Assembly (NCBI GenBank): GCA_038240335.1
Contig: JBBSDV010000008.1
Span: forward strand, 1-36,001
DNA length: 36,001 nt
DNA from: JBBSDV01 sp038240335
GTDB lineage: Bacteria > Chloroflexota > Dehalococcoidia > DSTF01 > JACRBR01
Direction of reading: 5' to 3'
The notes under the pieces are model-generated. The model worked only from the letters and a program-made list of their open reading frames with translations, was not told the DNA's origin and searched no databases. Position 1 is the first letter of the stretch. Every line of letters begins with the position of its first letter. Shown piece by piece: positions 15,923 to 23,080 of this stretch. The translations under genes and the position numbers were made by a program.

Positions 15923-16232
15923 ACATCACGCGACCGTCGCGCAACGCCCAGAATATTATCGTGCCCACAATGTGTCCCCGGCGGACGATCTCGTCCGGTG
16001 TCGTGACGATAATATCCTTAGGAACGCCGATCCCTCTCAACACGCCCATGATCGCCACCACAGTTGCCATCTTGTCATCGATTTGGTCGAGGACAACGAG
16101 GAGGTCGACATCGCTGTCGCGCGTCCCTTCGCCGCGGGCTTGCGATCCGAAGAGGATCACCTTCGCGGGGGCGAAGTCGCGGACGATGCGGTCGACCATC
16201 TCCTGGATGATGCTCGGTGTGATCGTGACCAT
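15912..16232 (-). CDS. Minimal nucleotidyltransferase (MNT, MntA-like)
   Basis: A 106-residue DNA-polymerase-beta-fold minimal nucleotidyltransferase. The signature GSx10DxD is exact: Gly29-Ser30 in LFGSQARG, then Asp41 and Asp43 in SDVDLLVVLD. Such proteins transfer AMP from ATP and act as antitoxin to an adjacent HEPN protein. The ATG at 16232 is preferred over the longer frame beginning at 16271 because GAGGAG lies about 8 nt upstream and the extension is Arg/Ser-rich and unconserved. The gene precedes the HEPN gene and overlaps it by 11 bp, the typical two-gene operon of these systems. Confidence 0.88.
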   Translation of the reverse strand: MVTITPSIIQEMVDRIVRDFAPAKVILFGSQARGEGTRDSDVDLLVVLDQIDDKMATVVAIMGVLRGIGVPKDIIVTTPDEIVRRGHIVGTIIFWALRDGRVMYER

Positions 16233-16312
16233 GGCAATGCTCCTCGAACGGCTCGACAACGAGCGCCGCATTGGCTTAAATCCTACCTCACGGCCGCGTA
16301 CCTTGAGCGCGG

Positions 16313-17065
16313 CTATGCGGTGCCGAACTTGCCGCCGCGGCCGGCGCCGGATGCGAAGCGGGCGGCGCCTGACTGGGCCTCGCCGATCACGGTGCGGCCG
16401 AGGGCGGCCTCGATGGCAATGCCTTCGGAGAGCGGCTTGCCGAGGCCTTCGTACATCGCCTCGCGGTCAGCGAGCACGCACGACCACGGGAAGGCGGCGA
16501 TCTGCGCCGCGAGCTCAATCGCCGACGAGAGAGCCTCGCCGTCCGGGACGATGCGGGTGATGAGGCCGATGGACTGCGCCTCAGCGGCGTCGATGACGCG
16601 GCCGGTGAGCACGAGATCGAGCGCGCGACCGAGGCCGACGATGCGCGGCAGGCGCTGCGTGCCGCCGTCGATCAACGGGACACCCCAGCGCCGTTCGAGA
16701 CAGCCGAGGTGCGAGCCGGCGGAAGCGACGCGGATGTCGCACCAGCAGGCGATCTCGAGGCCGCCGGCGACGCACCAGCCTTCGATCGCCGCGATCGTCG
16801 GTTTTGGGGACGCGAGGCGCGTGAAGCCCATCGGGCCTTCGGGCGCCATCGCCGGGTTGTTCATGGCCTTGAGGTCGGCGCCGGCACAGAACGATTGACC
16901 GCCGGCGCCGGTGACGACGAGCACGCGCGCGGCGTCATCGGCGACGAACTCGAGGTAGTGCTCGCACAGCGCGGCGGCCGTCGGGCCATCGACGGCGTTG
17001 CGCCGTTCCGGGCGGTCGATGGTGAGGATGGCGACGGCGTGGCGGCGCTCGTAGTGCACTGTCAT
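16313..17065 (-). CDS. Enoyl-CoA hydratase/isomerase-family (crotonase) protein
   Basis: A 250-residue crotonase-fold enzyme acting on acyl-CoA thioesters. The oxyanion-hole strand FCAGADLKAM (59-68) and the second oxyanion segment CVAGGLEIA (98-106) are present. Both glutamates used by true enoyl-CoA hydratases are present, Glu104 in GGLE and Glu124 in CLERRWG, followed by GGTQRLPRIVG (134-144). It should therefore be competent for hydration rather than only isomerisation. The ATG at 17065 is preferred over an upstream extension to 17134. A TATATT hexamer lies exactly 6 nt before the ATG and there is no ribosome site, suggesting a leaderless mRNA. The upstream gap contains copy A of the dispersed repeat. 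Confidence 0.9.
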   Translation of the reverse strand: MTVHYERRHAVAILTIDRPERRNAVDGPTAAALCEHYLEFVADDAARVLVVTGAGGQSFCAGADLKAMNNPAMAPEGPMGFTRLASPKPTIAAIEGWCVAGGLEIACWCDIRVASAGSHLGCLERRWGVPLIDGGTQRLPRIVGLGRALDLVLTGRVIDAAEAQSIGLITRIVPDGEALSSAIELAAQIAAFPWSCVLADREAMYEGLGKPLSEGIAIEAALGRTVIGEAQSGAARFASGAGRGGKFGTA

Positions 17066-17071
17066 GGTGCA

Positions 17072-17077
17072 AATATA
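17072..17077 (-). promoter_or_regulatory. -10-like TATATT, leaderless start of the enoyl-CoA hydratase gene
   Basis: On the minus strand TATATT is followed by 6 nt and then the ATG at 17065. This matches the TAnnnT-N6-start pattern seen at 31441, 31535 and 32290. Confidence 0.45.
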
Positions 17078-17120
17078 TCGGAGCCGCCACATAGCGAGAC
17101 GCCCGATTGCTCGCGCACCG

Positions 17121-17247
17121 GACTTCCTCGCCACACTCGCCGTGTCCGCTCGCGCGTACCCGGATACAGACTATGAAATGAGAAGATTTTCGGGGGACAC
17201 CCCCGAACCCCCGGCAGATGCGCTGCGCCCTCTGCACTCCCACTTTC
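17121..17247 (+). repeat. Structured dispersed repeat, copy A
   Basis: About 127 bp, matching 20623-20750. The 5' block (17121-17167) is about 90 percent identical to the other copy. It can pair GTGTCCG with CGGATAC across a 12-nt loop. An unmatched A/T-richer linker follows. Next is a strong hairpin TTCGGGGG-ACA-CCCCCGAA (17189-17207). The last part is CCGGCAGATGCGCTGCGCCC, which can form a weaker hairpin. The copy lies between the enoyl-CoA hydratase and the DRE-TIM synthase genes, both on the minus strand. The first-listed orientation is arbitrary. The central hairpin lacks a T-run, so it is not a typical terminator. Confidence 0.8.
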
Positions 17248-17268
17248 CCGCGACGGACGCCCCTTGCA

Positions 17269-18630
17269 CTAGATCGCGCCGAACTCGCGGGCTAGTTCGA
17301 TGATGTCCTCGCTCGTGAAGAACGAGCGGCGGGCGTTGACCCAGTGGTCGTGCTGCTCGTCGAACTGGCCGTTGTACTCGTCCTGGATGCGGTCGTAGAT
17401 CTGCTTGACGACACGGCTCGTCTCTTTGACGCGGGTCTCACTGCCCGTGCGGGTAAGCTCGCGGTTCAGCACCGAGATGATGCCCTCCGAACCCGACAGG
17501 GAGCCGACGCGGCTCAGTTCATTCTCTTGACGCCCGAACAGCGACGCTGCGAACGGCAGGTAGATCAGCCCACCCGGGGCGGCGTCCTGGCGGCCGACGC
17601 CGGCCTGGTGGATGCCGGCCGTCGTCGTGAAGACGTCGCCGATCAGCGGCAGACGGTCGTTCAGCTCGATCACCTCGCCATGGACGAGCTGCTTCATCTC
17701 TTCGAGCACATGCAGATCGAAGCCGGGGTCGCCATAGTGGCGGATCAGCGCCGCGATCATCTGCTCGAGCGACGTGTTGCCGGTGCGCTCGCCGAGGCCG
17801 GCGAACGCGACGTTGACCTTCTTCGCGCCGTAGCGCCATGCGGCGATCGAGTTGGCCGTCGCGAGACCGAAGTCGTTGTGGCCGTGGAACTCGAGCTCGG
17901 CGCCCGTTTCGGCGCGGATGGTGGTGAAGAGGCGGGGGATGCCCCACGGAAGCGATGCGTACGGGTCGGGGCTGCCCCAACCGATGGTGTCGCAGATGCG
18001 GAACTTCGCGATGCCCTTGCTCTCCTCCATCACTCGCTGCATGAACGGGATCACCCACCCGTGAATGTCGGCGCGCGTGCAGTCCTCGAGGTGGATGCGC
18101 GGGATGATGTTGTTCTCGAGCGCGGTGCGGATCGGCTGCAGGTACTTCTCGATCGCGTCTTCCTTCGACGCGTACGCCAGCTTGTCGAAGATGTGGTGAT
18201 CCGAGGCGGAGGCGAGCATGCCCGTCTCCTTCACCTTGCCCTGCGACACCTCGACCAGCAGCTTGATGTCCTTCGGCGTCGCCCGCGTCCAGGTCGTCAC
18301 GCGCGGCCATTCATAGCCGAGTTCGAGCAGCTTTTCAAGCGTCCATACGTCGCGCTTCTGGTAGATGAAGGCCTCGACGGCGAAGATCGTGCCGGTGTTG
18401 TTGTCGAGGCGGTGCAGGGCGTCGTAGTACTTGACGCGCGTCTCCGGGGGGAACACGGCGAAGCGGCTGTCCTGCGCGCCGTCGCGGAGGGTCGTGTCTG
18501 TGATCAGCTTCGGCAGGTCTTCCTGCATCGACGGCGGCGTCACCGGTTCCGGCTCGAGAGTGACGGGCGGCAGCTGGCCCTCGTAGTTGTAGTAGACCCG
18601 CTCGGCGTTCACCTTCGTCGCGACGACCAT
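17269..18630 (-). CDS. HMGL-like DRE-TIM acyltransferase: citrate/homocitrate/isopropylmalate-synthase family, Re-citrate-synthase-like
   Basis: A 453-residue enzyme that should condense acetyl-CoA or another acyl-CoA with a 2-oxoacid. The metal/active-site motif ITDTTLRDGAQ (43-53), the metal ligands HGHND (249-253) and the GLGERTGNT loop (278-286) are intact. The middle resembles Re-citrate synthases of anaerobes: YQKRD, ETGMLASASDHHIF (135-148), HLEDCTRADIHGWVIPF (180-196) and RICDTIGWG. But HGHNDFGLATANS is like isopropylmalate and homocitrate synthases, and the LeuA-type allosteric domain is missing. The product (citrate, homocitrate, citramalate or isopropylmalate) cannot be settled by eye. 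ATG 18630 follows GAGGAGGGG; a longer frame to 18648 lacks this. No leuB/leuC/leuD neighbours are present. Confidence 0.78.
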   Translation of the reverse strand: MVVATKVNAERVYYNYEGQLPPVTLEPEPVTPPSMQEDLPKLITDTTLRDGAQDSRFAVFPPETRVKYYDALHRLDNNTGTIFAVEAFIYQKRDVWTLEKLLELGYEWPRVTTWTRATPKDIKLLVEVSQGKVKETGMLASASDHHIFDKLAYASKEDAIEKYLQPIRTALENNIIPRIHLEDCTRADIHGWVIPFMQRVMEESKGIAKFRICDTIGWGSPDPYASLPWGIPRLFTTIRAETGAELEFHGHNDFGLATANSIAAWRYGAKKVNVAFAGLGERTGNTSLEQMIAALIRHYGDPGFDLHVLEEMKQLVHGEVIELNDRLPLIGDVFTTTAGIHQAGVGRQDAAPGGLIYLPFAASLFGRQENELSRVGSLSGSEGIISVLNRELTRTGSETRVKETSRVVKQIYDRIQDEYNGQFDEQHDHWVNARRSFFTSEDIIELAREFGAI

Positions 18631-19034
18631 CGTCCCCTCCTCGTTCAATTCGCGGTGTTCGGTCTATAGCTTGGATAGTTATCGACTATATGTACAGCTT
18701 ACCAAATGCAGGCACAACGGCTTTCGCTCGTCTCCATCGTTATGTAATCTTTTGGCACTTTCCCGGATTCTCCGCAGCGCAGGGACGGCGGTCGATTACC
18801 TAGGATCGTTCAGGGTCTACACGAATGGTAACGCGTACGGGCCGGATTCCGACGGTGCCTCGCCGCCACGAGCGAAGAGCCAAGTTGGGGGATGATGCGG
18901 CTATTTTTTTGGGGGCGAATCCGACGTTCTCGACTCATTCGCGGTGTCCGCTTGCGCGTACCCGCCTCGAACCACCGCTCCTAGCGCGGGTGCCGGGATG
19001 CTGTGCTACCGTTCGCTAGAGGTGCCCGCGCAGG
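18631..19034. other. 404-bp divergent intergenic region (promoters plus partial repeat)
   Basis: This lies between the minus-strand DRE-TIM synthase and the plus-strand flippase-like gene. Near the synthase it is AT-rich (18660-18710), with a minus-strand TATAGA (-10-like, 18663-18668) about 33 nt before its ATG. A small inverted repeat ATAGT-N5-ACTAT lies at 18675-18689 and could be an operator. The partial repeat C lies at 18922-18963. A TTTTTTTGGGGG tract occurs at 18904-18915. I see no convincing gene in this stretch. Confidence 0.6.
18922..18963 (+). repeat. Structured dispersed repeat, partial copy C
   Basis: About 40 bp matching the 5' block of copies A and B. CGACGTTCT is shared with the upstream flank of copy B. 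CGACTCATTC, GGTGTCCGCT and GCGCGTACCCG then follow, with about five mismatches over 33 bases. The hairpin half is absent, so this looks like a truncated or decayed copy. Confidence 0.6.
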
Positions 19035-20105
19035 ATGTCTGCTCGCCCGCGGTCTCGGTTGCTTGAACGCCAGCTGCTGTTCCGAACGGCGGTTAGCCTT
19101 GCGCTGATGGGCATTCTGCTCTGGCGCATCGACCTGCACGAGGCAGGGCGCGCGCTCAAGGACGCGAACTACGCGTACGTGGTCCCGGCGCTGGCGCTGT
19201 TCGGGCTCGCGAAGCTGCTCGTGGCGCAGCGCTGGCGCGTGATGATGTCGAACTTCGCGGACGTGCCGCTGCCGACGCTGTTCGGTGTGCTGCTCGTCTC
19301 GAACCTCGCGAACAACGTGGTGCCGGCGCGGATCGGCGACGTCATCCGTGTCCAGATCCCGGCGCAGCGCTATGGCGTCAGTCGCGCGCGCATCGCAGCG
19401 ACGGTGTTCGCCACGGAGTCGCTGCTCGACGGCATCGCGTTTGCTGTGCTGGGGCAGATCGGGCTGGCGCTGATCGACCTGCATGGCTTTCCGACCGGCA
19501 TCTTCTGGGGCGTGCTCGGCCTCGTGTCCGGCGGCCTGATCGCCGTCATCCCGATCTCGCACCTGAAGCTGCGGGAAGGATGGGAGTGCAGCGGGCCATT
19601 CTCGCGGCTGCCGCATCGGTTCCAGCACGCGATCGAGTCGACGGTGCCGCACTTTATCGACGGGCTCGCCGTGTTTCGCGATGTGCGGCTCGGCTCGCAG
19701 GCGATCGCGCTTTCGTTCGCAATCTGGCTACTCGAGGTGGGGATGTTCGCGCTGTTCGGGTTGGCGTTTGACATCCACCTGTCGATGCCGGCGTGGATGT
19801 TGATCATGGTGGCGGCGAACCTGATCGGCTCCGTGCCGGTGGCGCCATCAAACATCGGACCCTATGAGGTCGTGATCACCGAGATCGTGAAGGCGCTTGG
19901 CGTGGAGGCGGGACTGGCGGGCGGGTTCGCGATCGCATCGCACATCTTCAACATCCTGTGGATCACGGGCGCAGGGGCAATTGCGATCTGGGCACTCAAG
20001 CTCGATATCGCCGACGTGTTCTCGCTTGGCCGACATGCCGACGAGACGGAGGCGACGGAACTGGCCAGCGAGGAACGCGATCGCGCGGCGCGAGCGCCGT
20101 CGTGA
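19035..20105 (+). CDS. Flippase-like membrane protein (UPF0104 / LPG-synthase TM-domain family), copy 1
   Basis: A 356-residue polytopic membrane protein of the lysylphosphatidylglycerol-synthase transmembrane-domain (AglD/UPF0104) family. The protein is almost entirely hydrophobic helices. The family segment SNLANNVVPARIGDVIRV (about 88-105) with an Asn-x3-Pro-x-x-x-Gly-Asp core is present, as is a later GSVPVAPSNIGPYE stretch. There is no soluble aminoacyl-transferase domain, so it is not MprF. The family is often found beside glycosyltransferases and is proposed to move or modify lipid-linked compounds; that role is inference. The C-terminus from about 335 is charged. The second copy at 28897-30000 shares the NxVVPAxxGDV core. 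It is convergent with the DUF6285 gene, 10 bp between stops. Confidence 0.85.
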   Translation: MSARPRSRLLERQLLFRTAVSLALMGILLWRIDLHEAGRALKDANYAYVVPALALFGLAKLLVAQRWRVMMSNFADVPLPTLFGVLLVSNLANNVVPARIGDVIRVQIPAQRYGVSRARIAATVFATESLLDGIAFAVLGQIGLALIDLHGFPTGIFWGVLGLVSGGLIAVIPISHLKLREGWECSGPFSRLPHRFQHAIESTVPHFIDGLAVFRDVRLGSQAIALSFAIWLLEVGMFALFGLAFDIHLSMPAWMLIMVAANLIGSVPVAPSNIGPYEVVITEIVKALGVEAGLAGGFAIASHIFNILWITGAGAIAIWALKLDIADVFSLGRHADETEATELASEERDRAARAPS

Positions 20106-20115
20106 GAAGTCAACC

Positions 20116-20505
20116 CTAGTCCGGCAGCCAGCGCGGGTTCGACACTTCGAGCTTCGCGTGGACGGTGTCGCGCAGGTGGCCGAGGACGAGGTCGCGGAAT
20201 TCGCCGGCATCGGCATCGCCCTCACGGATGCGCTCGGAGAGTTCGTCGTTGCGCTCGTGCATCGACTGCTTTGCGGCTGCGAGCGACGGCGGGCGGATAG
20301 CCGCACCGAGCACCAAGTCGAGGCCGCGCCATTCGGCGTCGAGCTGCCGCTCCTCGTGCTGGAGCTCGCGCCTGACGATGCGAATGACATTGCTGGCGAC
20401 GCGCGCGTTGTACTTTCGCGATCCTTCGAGCGCCGGCACGAGTTGCTCATCTAGCAGGATCTCGACCGCTCGCAGGAGTTCGTCGACGGTCGGGCGGTCG
20501 TGCAT
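20116..20505 (-). CDS. DUF6285-like small protein, probable partner of an APH-type kinase
   Basis: A 129-residue, mostly helical and charged protein. The start MHDRPTVDELLRAVEILLDEQLVPAL is typical of DUF6285 proteins, which are usually encoded next to APH-type phosphotransferases and acyl-CoA dehydrogenases; the family assignment is from memory. In Pseudomonas levulinate catabolism a small protein, LvaB, is needed with the APH-fold kinase LvaA. A similar helper role is inferred here. The ATG follows CAGGAGACC. The kinase gene lies upstream on the same strand, but a 411-bp gap containing repeat copy B separates them, which is unusual for such a pair. No membrane segments or catalytic motif are seen. 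Confidence 0.65.
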   Translation of the reverse strand: MHDRPTVDELLRAVEILLDEQLVPALEGSRKYNARVASNVIRIVRRELQHEERQLDAEWRGLDLVLGAAIRPPSLAAAKQSMHERNDELSERIREGDADAGEFRDLVLGHLRDTVHAKLEVSNPRWLPD

Positions 20506-20916
20506 GGTTGGTCTCCTGGTGATTGGTGCATAGCGGTTGCGTCGCCGTTGTTGAGAACTGACATGCTAGGTTTTGCTTCAAACGCTCCGTTTCGTGATGA
20601 GGATTCGTCGTCGACGTTCTCCGACTTCCTCGCCTCATTGGCCGTGTCCGCTCGCGCGTGCCCGGATACATTTTTTAAACTGAACGAAACGCTTCGGGGA
20701 CACCCCGAACCCCGGCAGAGGCGCTGCGCCCTCTTCACTCCCGCTTCATTCGACCGCTCGATCCGAATCGAGGCTCACGCTGTCACACGACATATCGAGA
20801 GTATTGAGATTTCAGAAGCAACCACTAGCCACCGCGACGTGACGACTCAAAATCGATTGACGCTAATGTCTGATCGACCAGTGCGGGGCCGCCGTGATCG
20901 CCCGGTATCACCTCGG
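20506..20916. other. 411-bp intergenic gap carrying repeat copy B
   Basis: This gap separates the APH-type kinase gene from the DUF6285 gene, both on the minus strand. About one third is the dispersed repeat (20623-20750). The remainder, 20751-20916 and 20506-20622, shows no gene that I can support. The 159-residue plus-strand frame here has no ribosome site and runs through the repeat. Confidence 0.6.
20623..20750 (+). repeat. Structured dispersed repeat, copy B
   Basis: This matches copy A across the 5' block GACTTCCTCGCC..GCCGTGTCCGCTCGCGCG..CCCGGATACA. The central hairpin is TTCGGGG-ACA-CCCCGAA (20693-20709): one G-C pair shorter than in copy A on both arms at once, so the change is compensated. 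The shared end is CCCCGGCAGAGGCGCTGCGC followed by CCTC. The linker between the blocks differs completely. The copy lies between the kinase and DUF6285 genes. Confidence 0.8.
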
Positions 20917-21960
20917 CTATCCGACCAGATCGAGGAGTTCCCATTCTGTCTCGGCGGTGCGGCGACCGATGGCGGCTAATTCCACGCTGTTGCTGTGGCC
21001 GTCGAGGTAGGTGCGCGCCTGGCTCAGGCAGATGACGCCCCAGCGCAGGTTGCCGAACACCTCCCAGAACCGCACGCGCTCCGGATCGATCGTCTCGCCA
21101 CCGGCGGCTTCGTAGGCGGCGAATAGCTCGTCGCGGTCGCCGATGCCGCCGACCGGCTTGAGGCCGCCGAACCGCCAAGAACGGACGCACAGGAAGCCGA
21201 GGTCCTCCATCGGGTCGCCGATGTGGGCGAGTTCCCAGTCGAGCATCACGCGCAGGCCCTCCGGGCCGAAGAGCACGTTGCCGATACGGAAGTCGCCGTG
21301 GACGAGCATGCGCAGATTGGACTCGTCCGCTGAGCCCCGCGCGCCGGCAATCACCTTGTGCTGACGGAGCCAGCGGAACGCCAGCTCGAACACGGGGTGC
21401 GGTTCCAGCGCGATGGCCCGAAACACCTGCTCGTAGCGCTCCACTTCGTATGCGGCGGGCGACATTCCCGTCGTCGGCGCCGGCAGGCCGGCGAGGTTGT
21501 GCGCGGCTGGATCGATGGCGTGGATGCGGGCGGCGAGGGCGCCCAGCTGCGGCGTGAGCACGGAGCGGGCGTTCGCGTATTCGCCGTCGCGAAGGAGGCG
21601 CTTCGGCAGCGTTTCGCCCTCGACGCGGCGGACGAAGAAGGACTCGCCCTCGCCGAGCGACTCGTCGCCGAAGAACAACGGCTCGGGCGCGGCGATGCCT
21701 ACGGAGAACGCCGCCTGCATGAGCTGGTACTCGAGCTGCCGCGAGAGCGACTTTGCCGCACCGCGCACGTCGCGCTGCCAGATCAGCGGCAGCGTCTCCG
21801 TCGCGTCGTGCCCGCGATCGAGAACTGCGTCGAGCGCCCACGTCTCGCGCGAGGCGCCGCCGGTCAGCCGGCGGAGGTCTTCGATGCGCACGCCCTTCGC
21901 GTCCGACTGACGCGCTATGAACGCGGCGACGCGAGCGGCGATCTCGTGATCGTCAAGCAA
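20917..21960 (-). CDS. APH-family phosphotransferase (ACAD10/LvaA-like kinase)
   Basis: A 347-residue kinase with the APH fold. It carries LTGGASRETW (32-41) as the nucleotide loop, the catalytic loop HGDFRIGNVLFG and the metal motif LDWELAHIGDP. The HGDFR-x-GN and DWE-x-x-x-GDP forms are those of the ACAD10/LvaA group, which phosphorylate hydroxylated acyl compounds. They differ from the HGDYRTDN form of the kinase at 10106. A hydroxyacyl-CoA or related small-molecule substrate is inferred, not shown. Its ATG overlaps the stop of the upstream DUF7064-like gene by 8 bp, so these two are co-translated. A DUF6285 gene follows after 411 bp. An acyl-CoA dehydrogenase, often nearby in such loci, is absent from the window. 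Confidence 0.85.
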   Translation of the reverse strand: MLDDHEIAARVAAFIARQSDAKGVRIEDLRRLTGGASRETWALDAVLDRGHDATETLPLIWQRDVRGAAKSLSRQLEYQLMQAAFSVGIAAPEPLFFGDESLGEGESFFVRRVEGETLPKRLLRDGEYANARSVLTPQLGALAARIHAIDPAAHNLAGLPAPTTGMSPAAYEVERYEQVFRAIALEPHPVFELAFRWLRQHKVIAGARGSADESNLRMLVHGDFRIGNVLFGPEGLRVMLDWELAHIGDPMEDLGFLCVRSWRFGGLKPVGGIGDRDELFAAYEAAGGETIDPERVRFWEVFGNLRWGVICLSQARTYLDGHSNSVELAAIGRRTAETEWELLDLVG

Positions 21961-22924
21961 CTTGATCGAGGTACTCGGAGAGGCCGTAGCCGACGGCGTC
22001 GCCGCAGCGAAACTCGGTCATGCCTTCGCCGACGTGGGTGGTCATGCCGTCGCGGCGGTTGCGCAGCGGAATGAAGCCCATGACCTTGCCGGTGACGTCG
22101 AGCTTCTCGCCGGAACCGAGCACGAGATGGGCGACGAGATCGCGGTGGTAGAGGCCGCCGTCGTCGAACACAGTCTCGATATCGACGCCGACAATCTGCT
22201 CCATCTTGTCGCCGCGGTAGACGACGCCGGCCTGCGTTCGGTGCTCCGGATCGCGCGAGACGGTCGACACCATCATGCCGAAGTCCGGGGCGAAGTTGAT
22301 CGTCAGCCAGCGGTAGGAGTGGATGGCCTGCCAGTAGCGCGGCCCCCACGAGTGGTCACGCAGGCCGAGGCCCTCGATCTCGCTCGTCACACCATCGACG
22401 TCGATTGTGCCGTGGACGCGCATGTGCTGCTCGTAGTGCGCCTTGGCGAACTCCTTCTCCGGGTCGACGACCGTGTGGCGAGCGCCGGTGCTCCCGTACG
22501 CCGGACCGGCCGCTTCGTGGATGAGGTCGACGCGCACCTTCTTCTTCGGGTTCTCGGTGAAGGCCTTGCGCGGATCGGCCATCTGCGTCGGATCGGCGAG
22601 GTGTACCGCGCCGCCTTCATAGACGGTGCGCAGCTTCTCGAGGGGCTCGATCACCTCGAAGCGCATGCCGCCGGCGTCCATCGCGTCATTGTTCGCGATC
22701 TGCGGCTTATCGTACTGGAACAGCACGCTGCCATCCGGCATGAACAAGGTCAACGTCATCTCGGCGCGCCCCTCGTTGGCGCGGTTGCCGAGGCGGAGGA
22801 AGCCGCCGGCGGAGCGAGCGCGGTCGAAGAAGTTGAAATACATGCTCTCGTTGAAGTTCGGTTCGGGGCCGAGGGGGTGGGTGTAGTCGTCCTTGCCGGT
22901 GATGTCACCGAAGATCGCAACCAT
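21953..22924 (-). CDS. DUF7065/DUF7064-like two-domain beta-barrel protein
   Basis: A 323-residue protein without signal peptide. A central GLGLRDHSWGPRYWQ motif and a C-terminal part rich in Gly, Val and aromatic residues resemble the AttH/CrtC-type lipocalin-like proteins now grouped as DUF7065/DUF7064; the assignment is from memory of the RDHSWG signature. Related folds act on carotenoid- or lipid-like substrates, so a hydrophobic ligand is plausible. The N-terminus GPEPNFNESMYFNFFD is also typical. ATG 22924 is chosen because GGAGG lies upstream and the longer frame to 23014 adds a basic unconserved stretch. Its stop overlaps the start of the APH-type kinase, so ligand binding or conversion and phosphorylation are probably linked. 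Confidence 0.7.
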   Translation of the reverse strand: MVAIFGDITGKDDYTHPLGPEPNFNESMYFNFFDRARSAGGFLRLGNRANEGRAEMTLTLFMPDGSVLFQYDKPQIANNDAMDAGGMRFEVIEPLEKLRTVYEGGAVHLADPTQMADPRKAFTENPKKKVRVDLIHEAAGPAYGSTGARHTVVDPEKEFAKAHYEQHMRVHGTIDVDGVTSEIEGLGLRDHSWGPRYWQAIHSYRWLTINFAPDFGMMVSTVSRDPEHRTQAGVVYRGDKMEQIVGVDIETVFDDGGLYHRDLVAHLVLGSGEKLDVTGKVMGFIPLRNRRDGMTTHVGEGMTEFRCGDAVGYGLSEYLDQVA

Positions 22925-23080
22925 GGCTTGTCCTCCAGTAACGGCGCCGCGCTTCATGGTCGGCGCGCGAACGCCCGTGTACCGAAGTCTAAGCCAGCCC
23001 TCGCGTTCCTCCAACTGTCACCGGCATCGAGTGGCTGACGGCATGCGATCGACGAGGGATGGTATGCCATACTCTAGGCG

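Noticed and set aside
17189..17207. Hairpin in repeat A as a simple terminator
   Set aside because: No T-run follows on either strand, and the hairpin is embedded in a longer conserved repeat.
17344..18669. 441-codon plus-strand frame
   Set aside because: Antisense shadow of the DRE-TIM synthase, whose motifs are unambiguous on the other strand.
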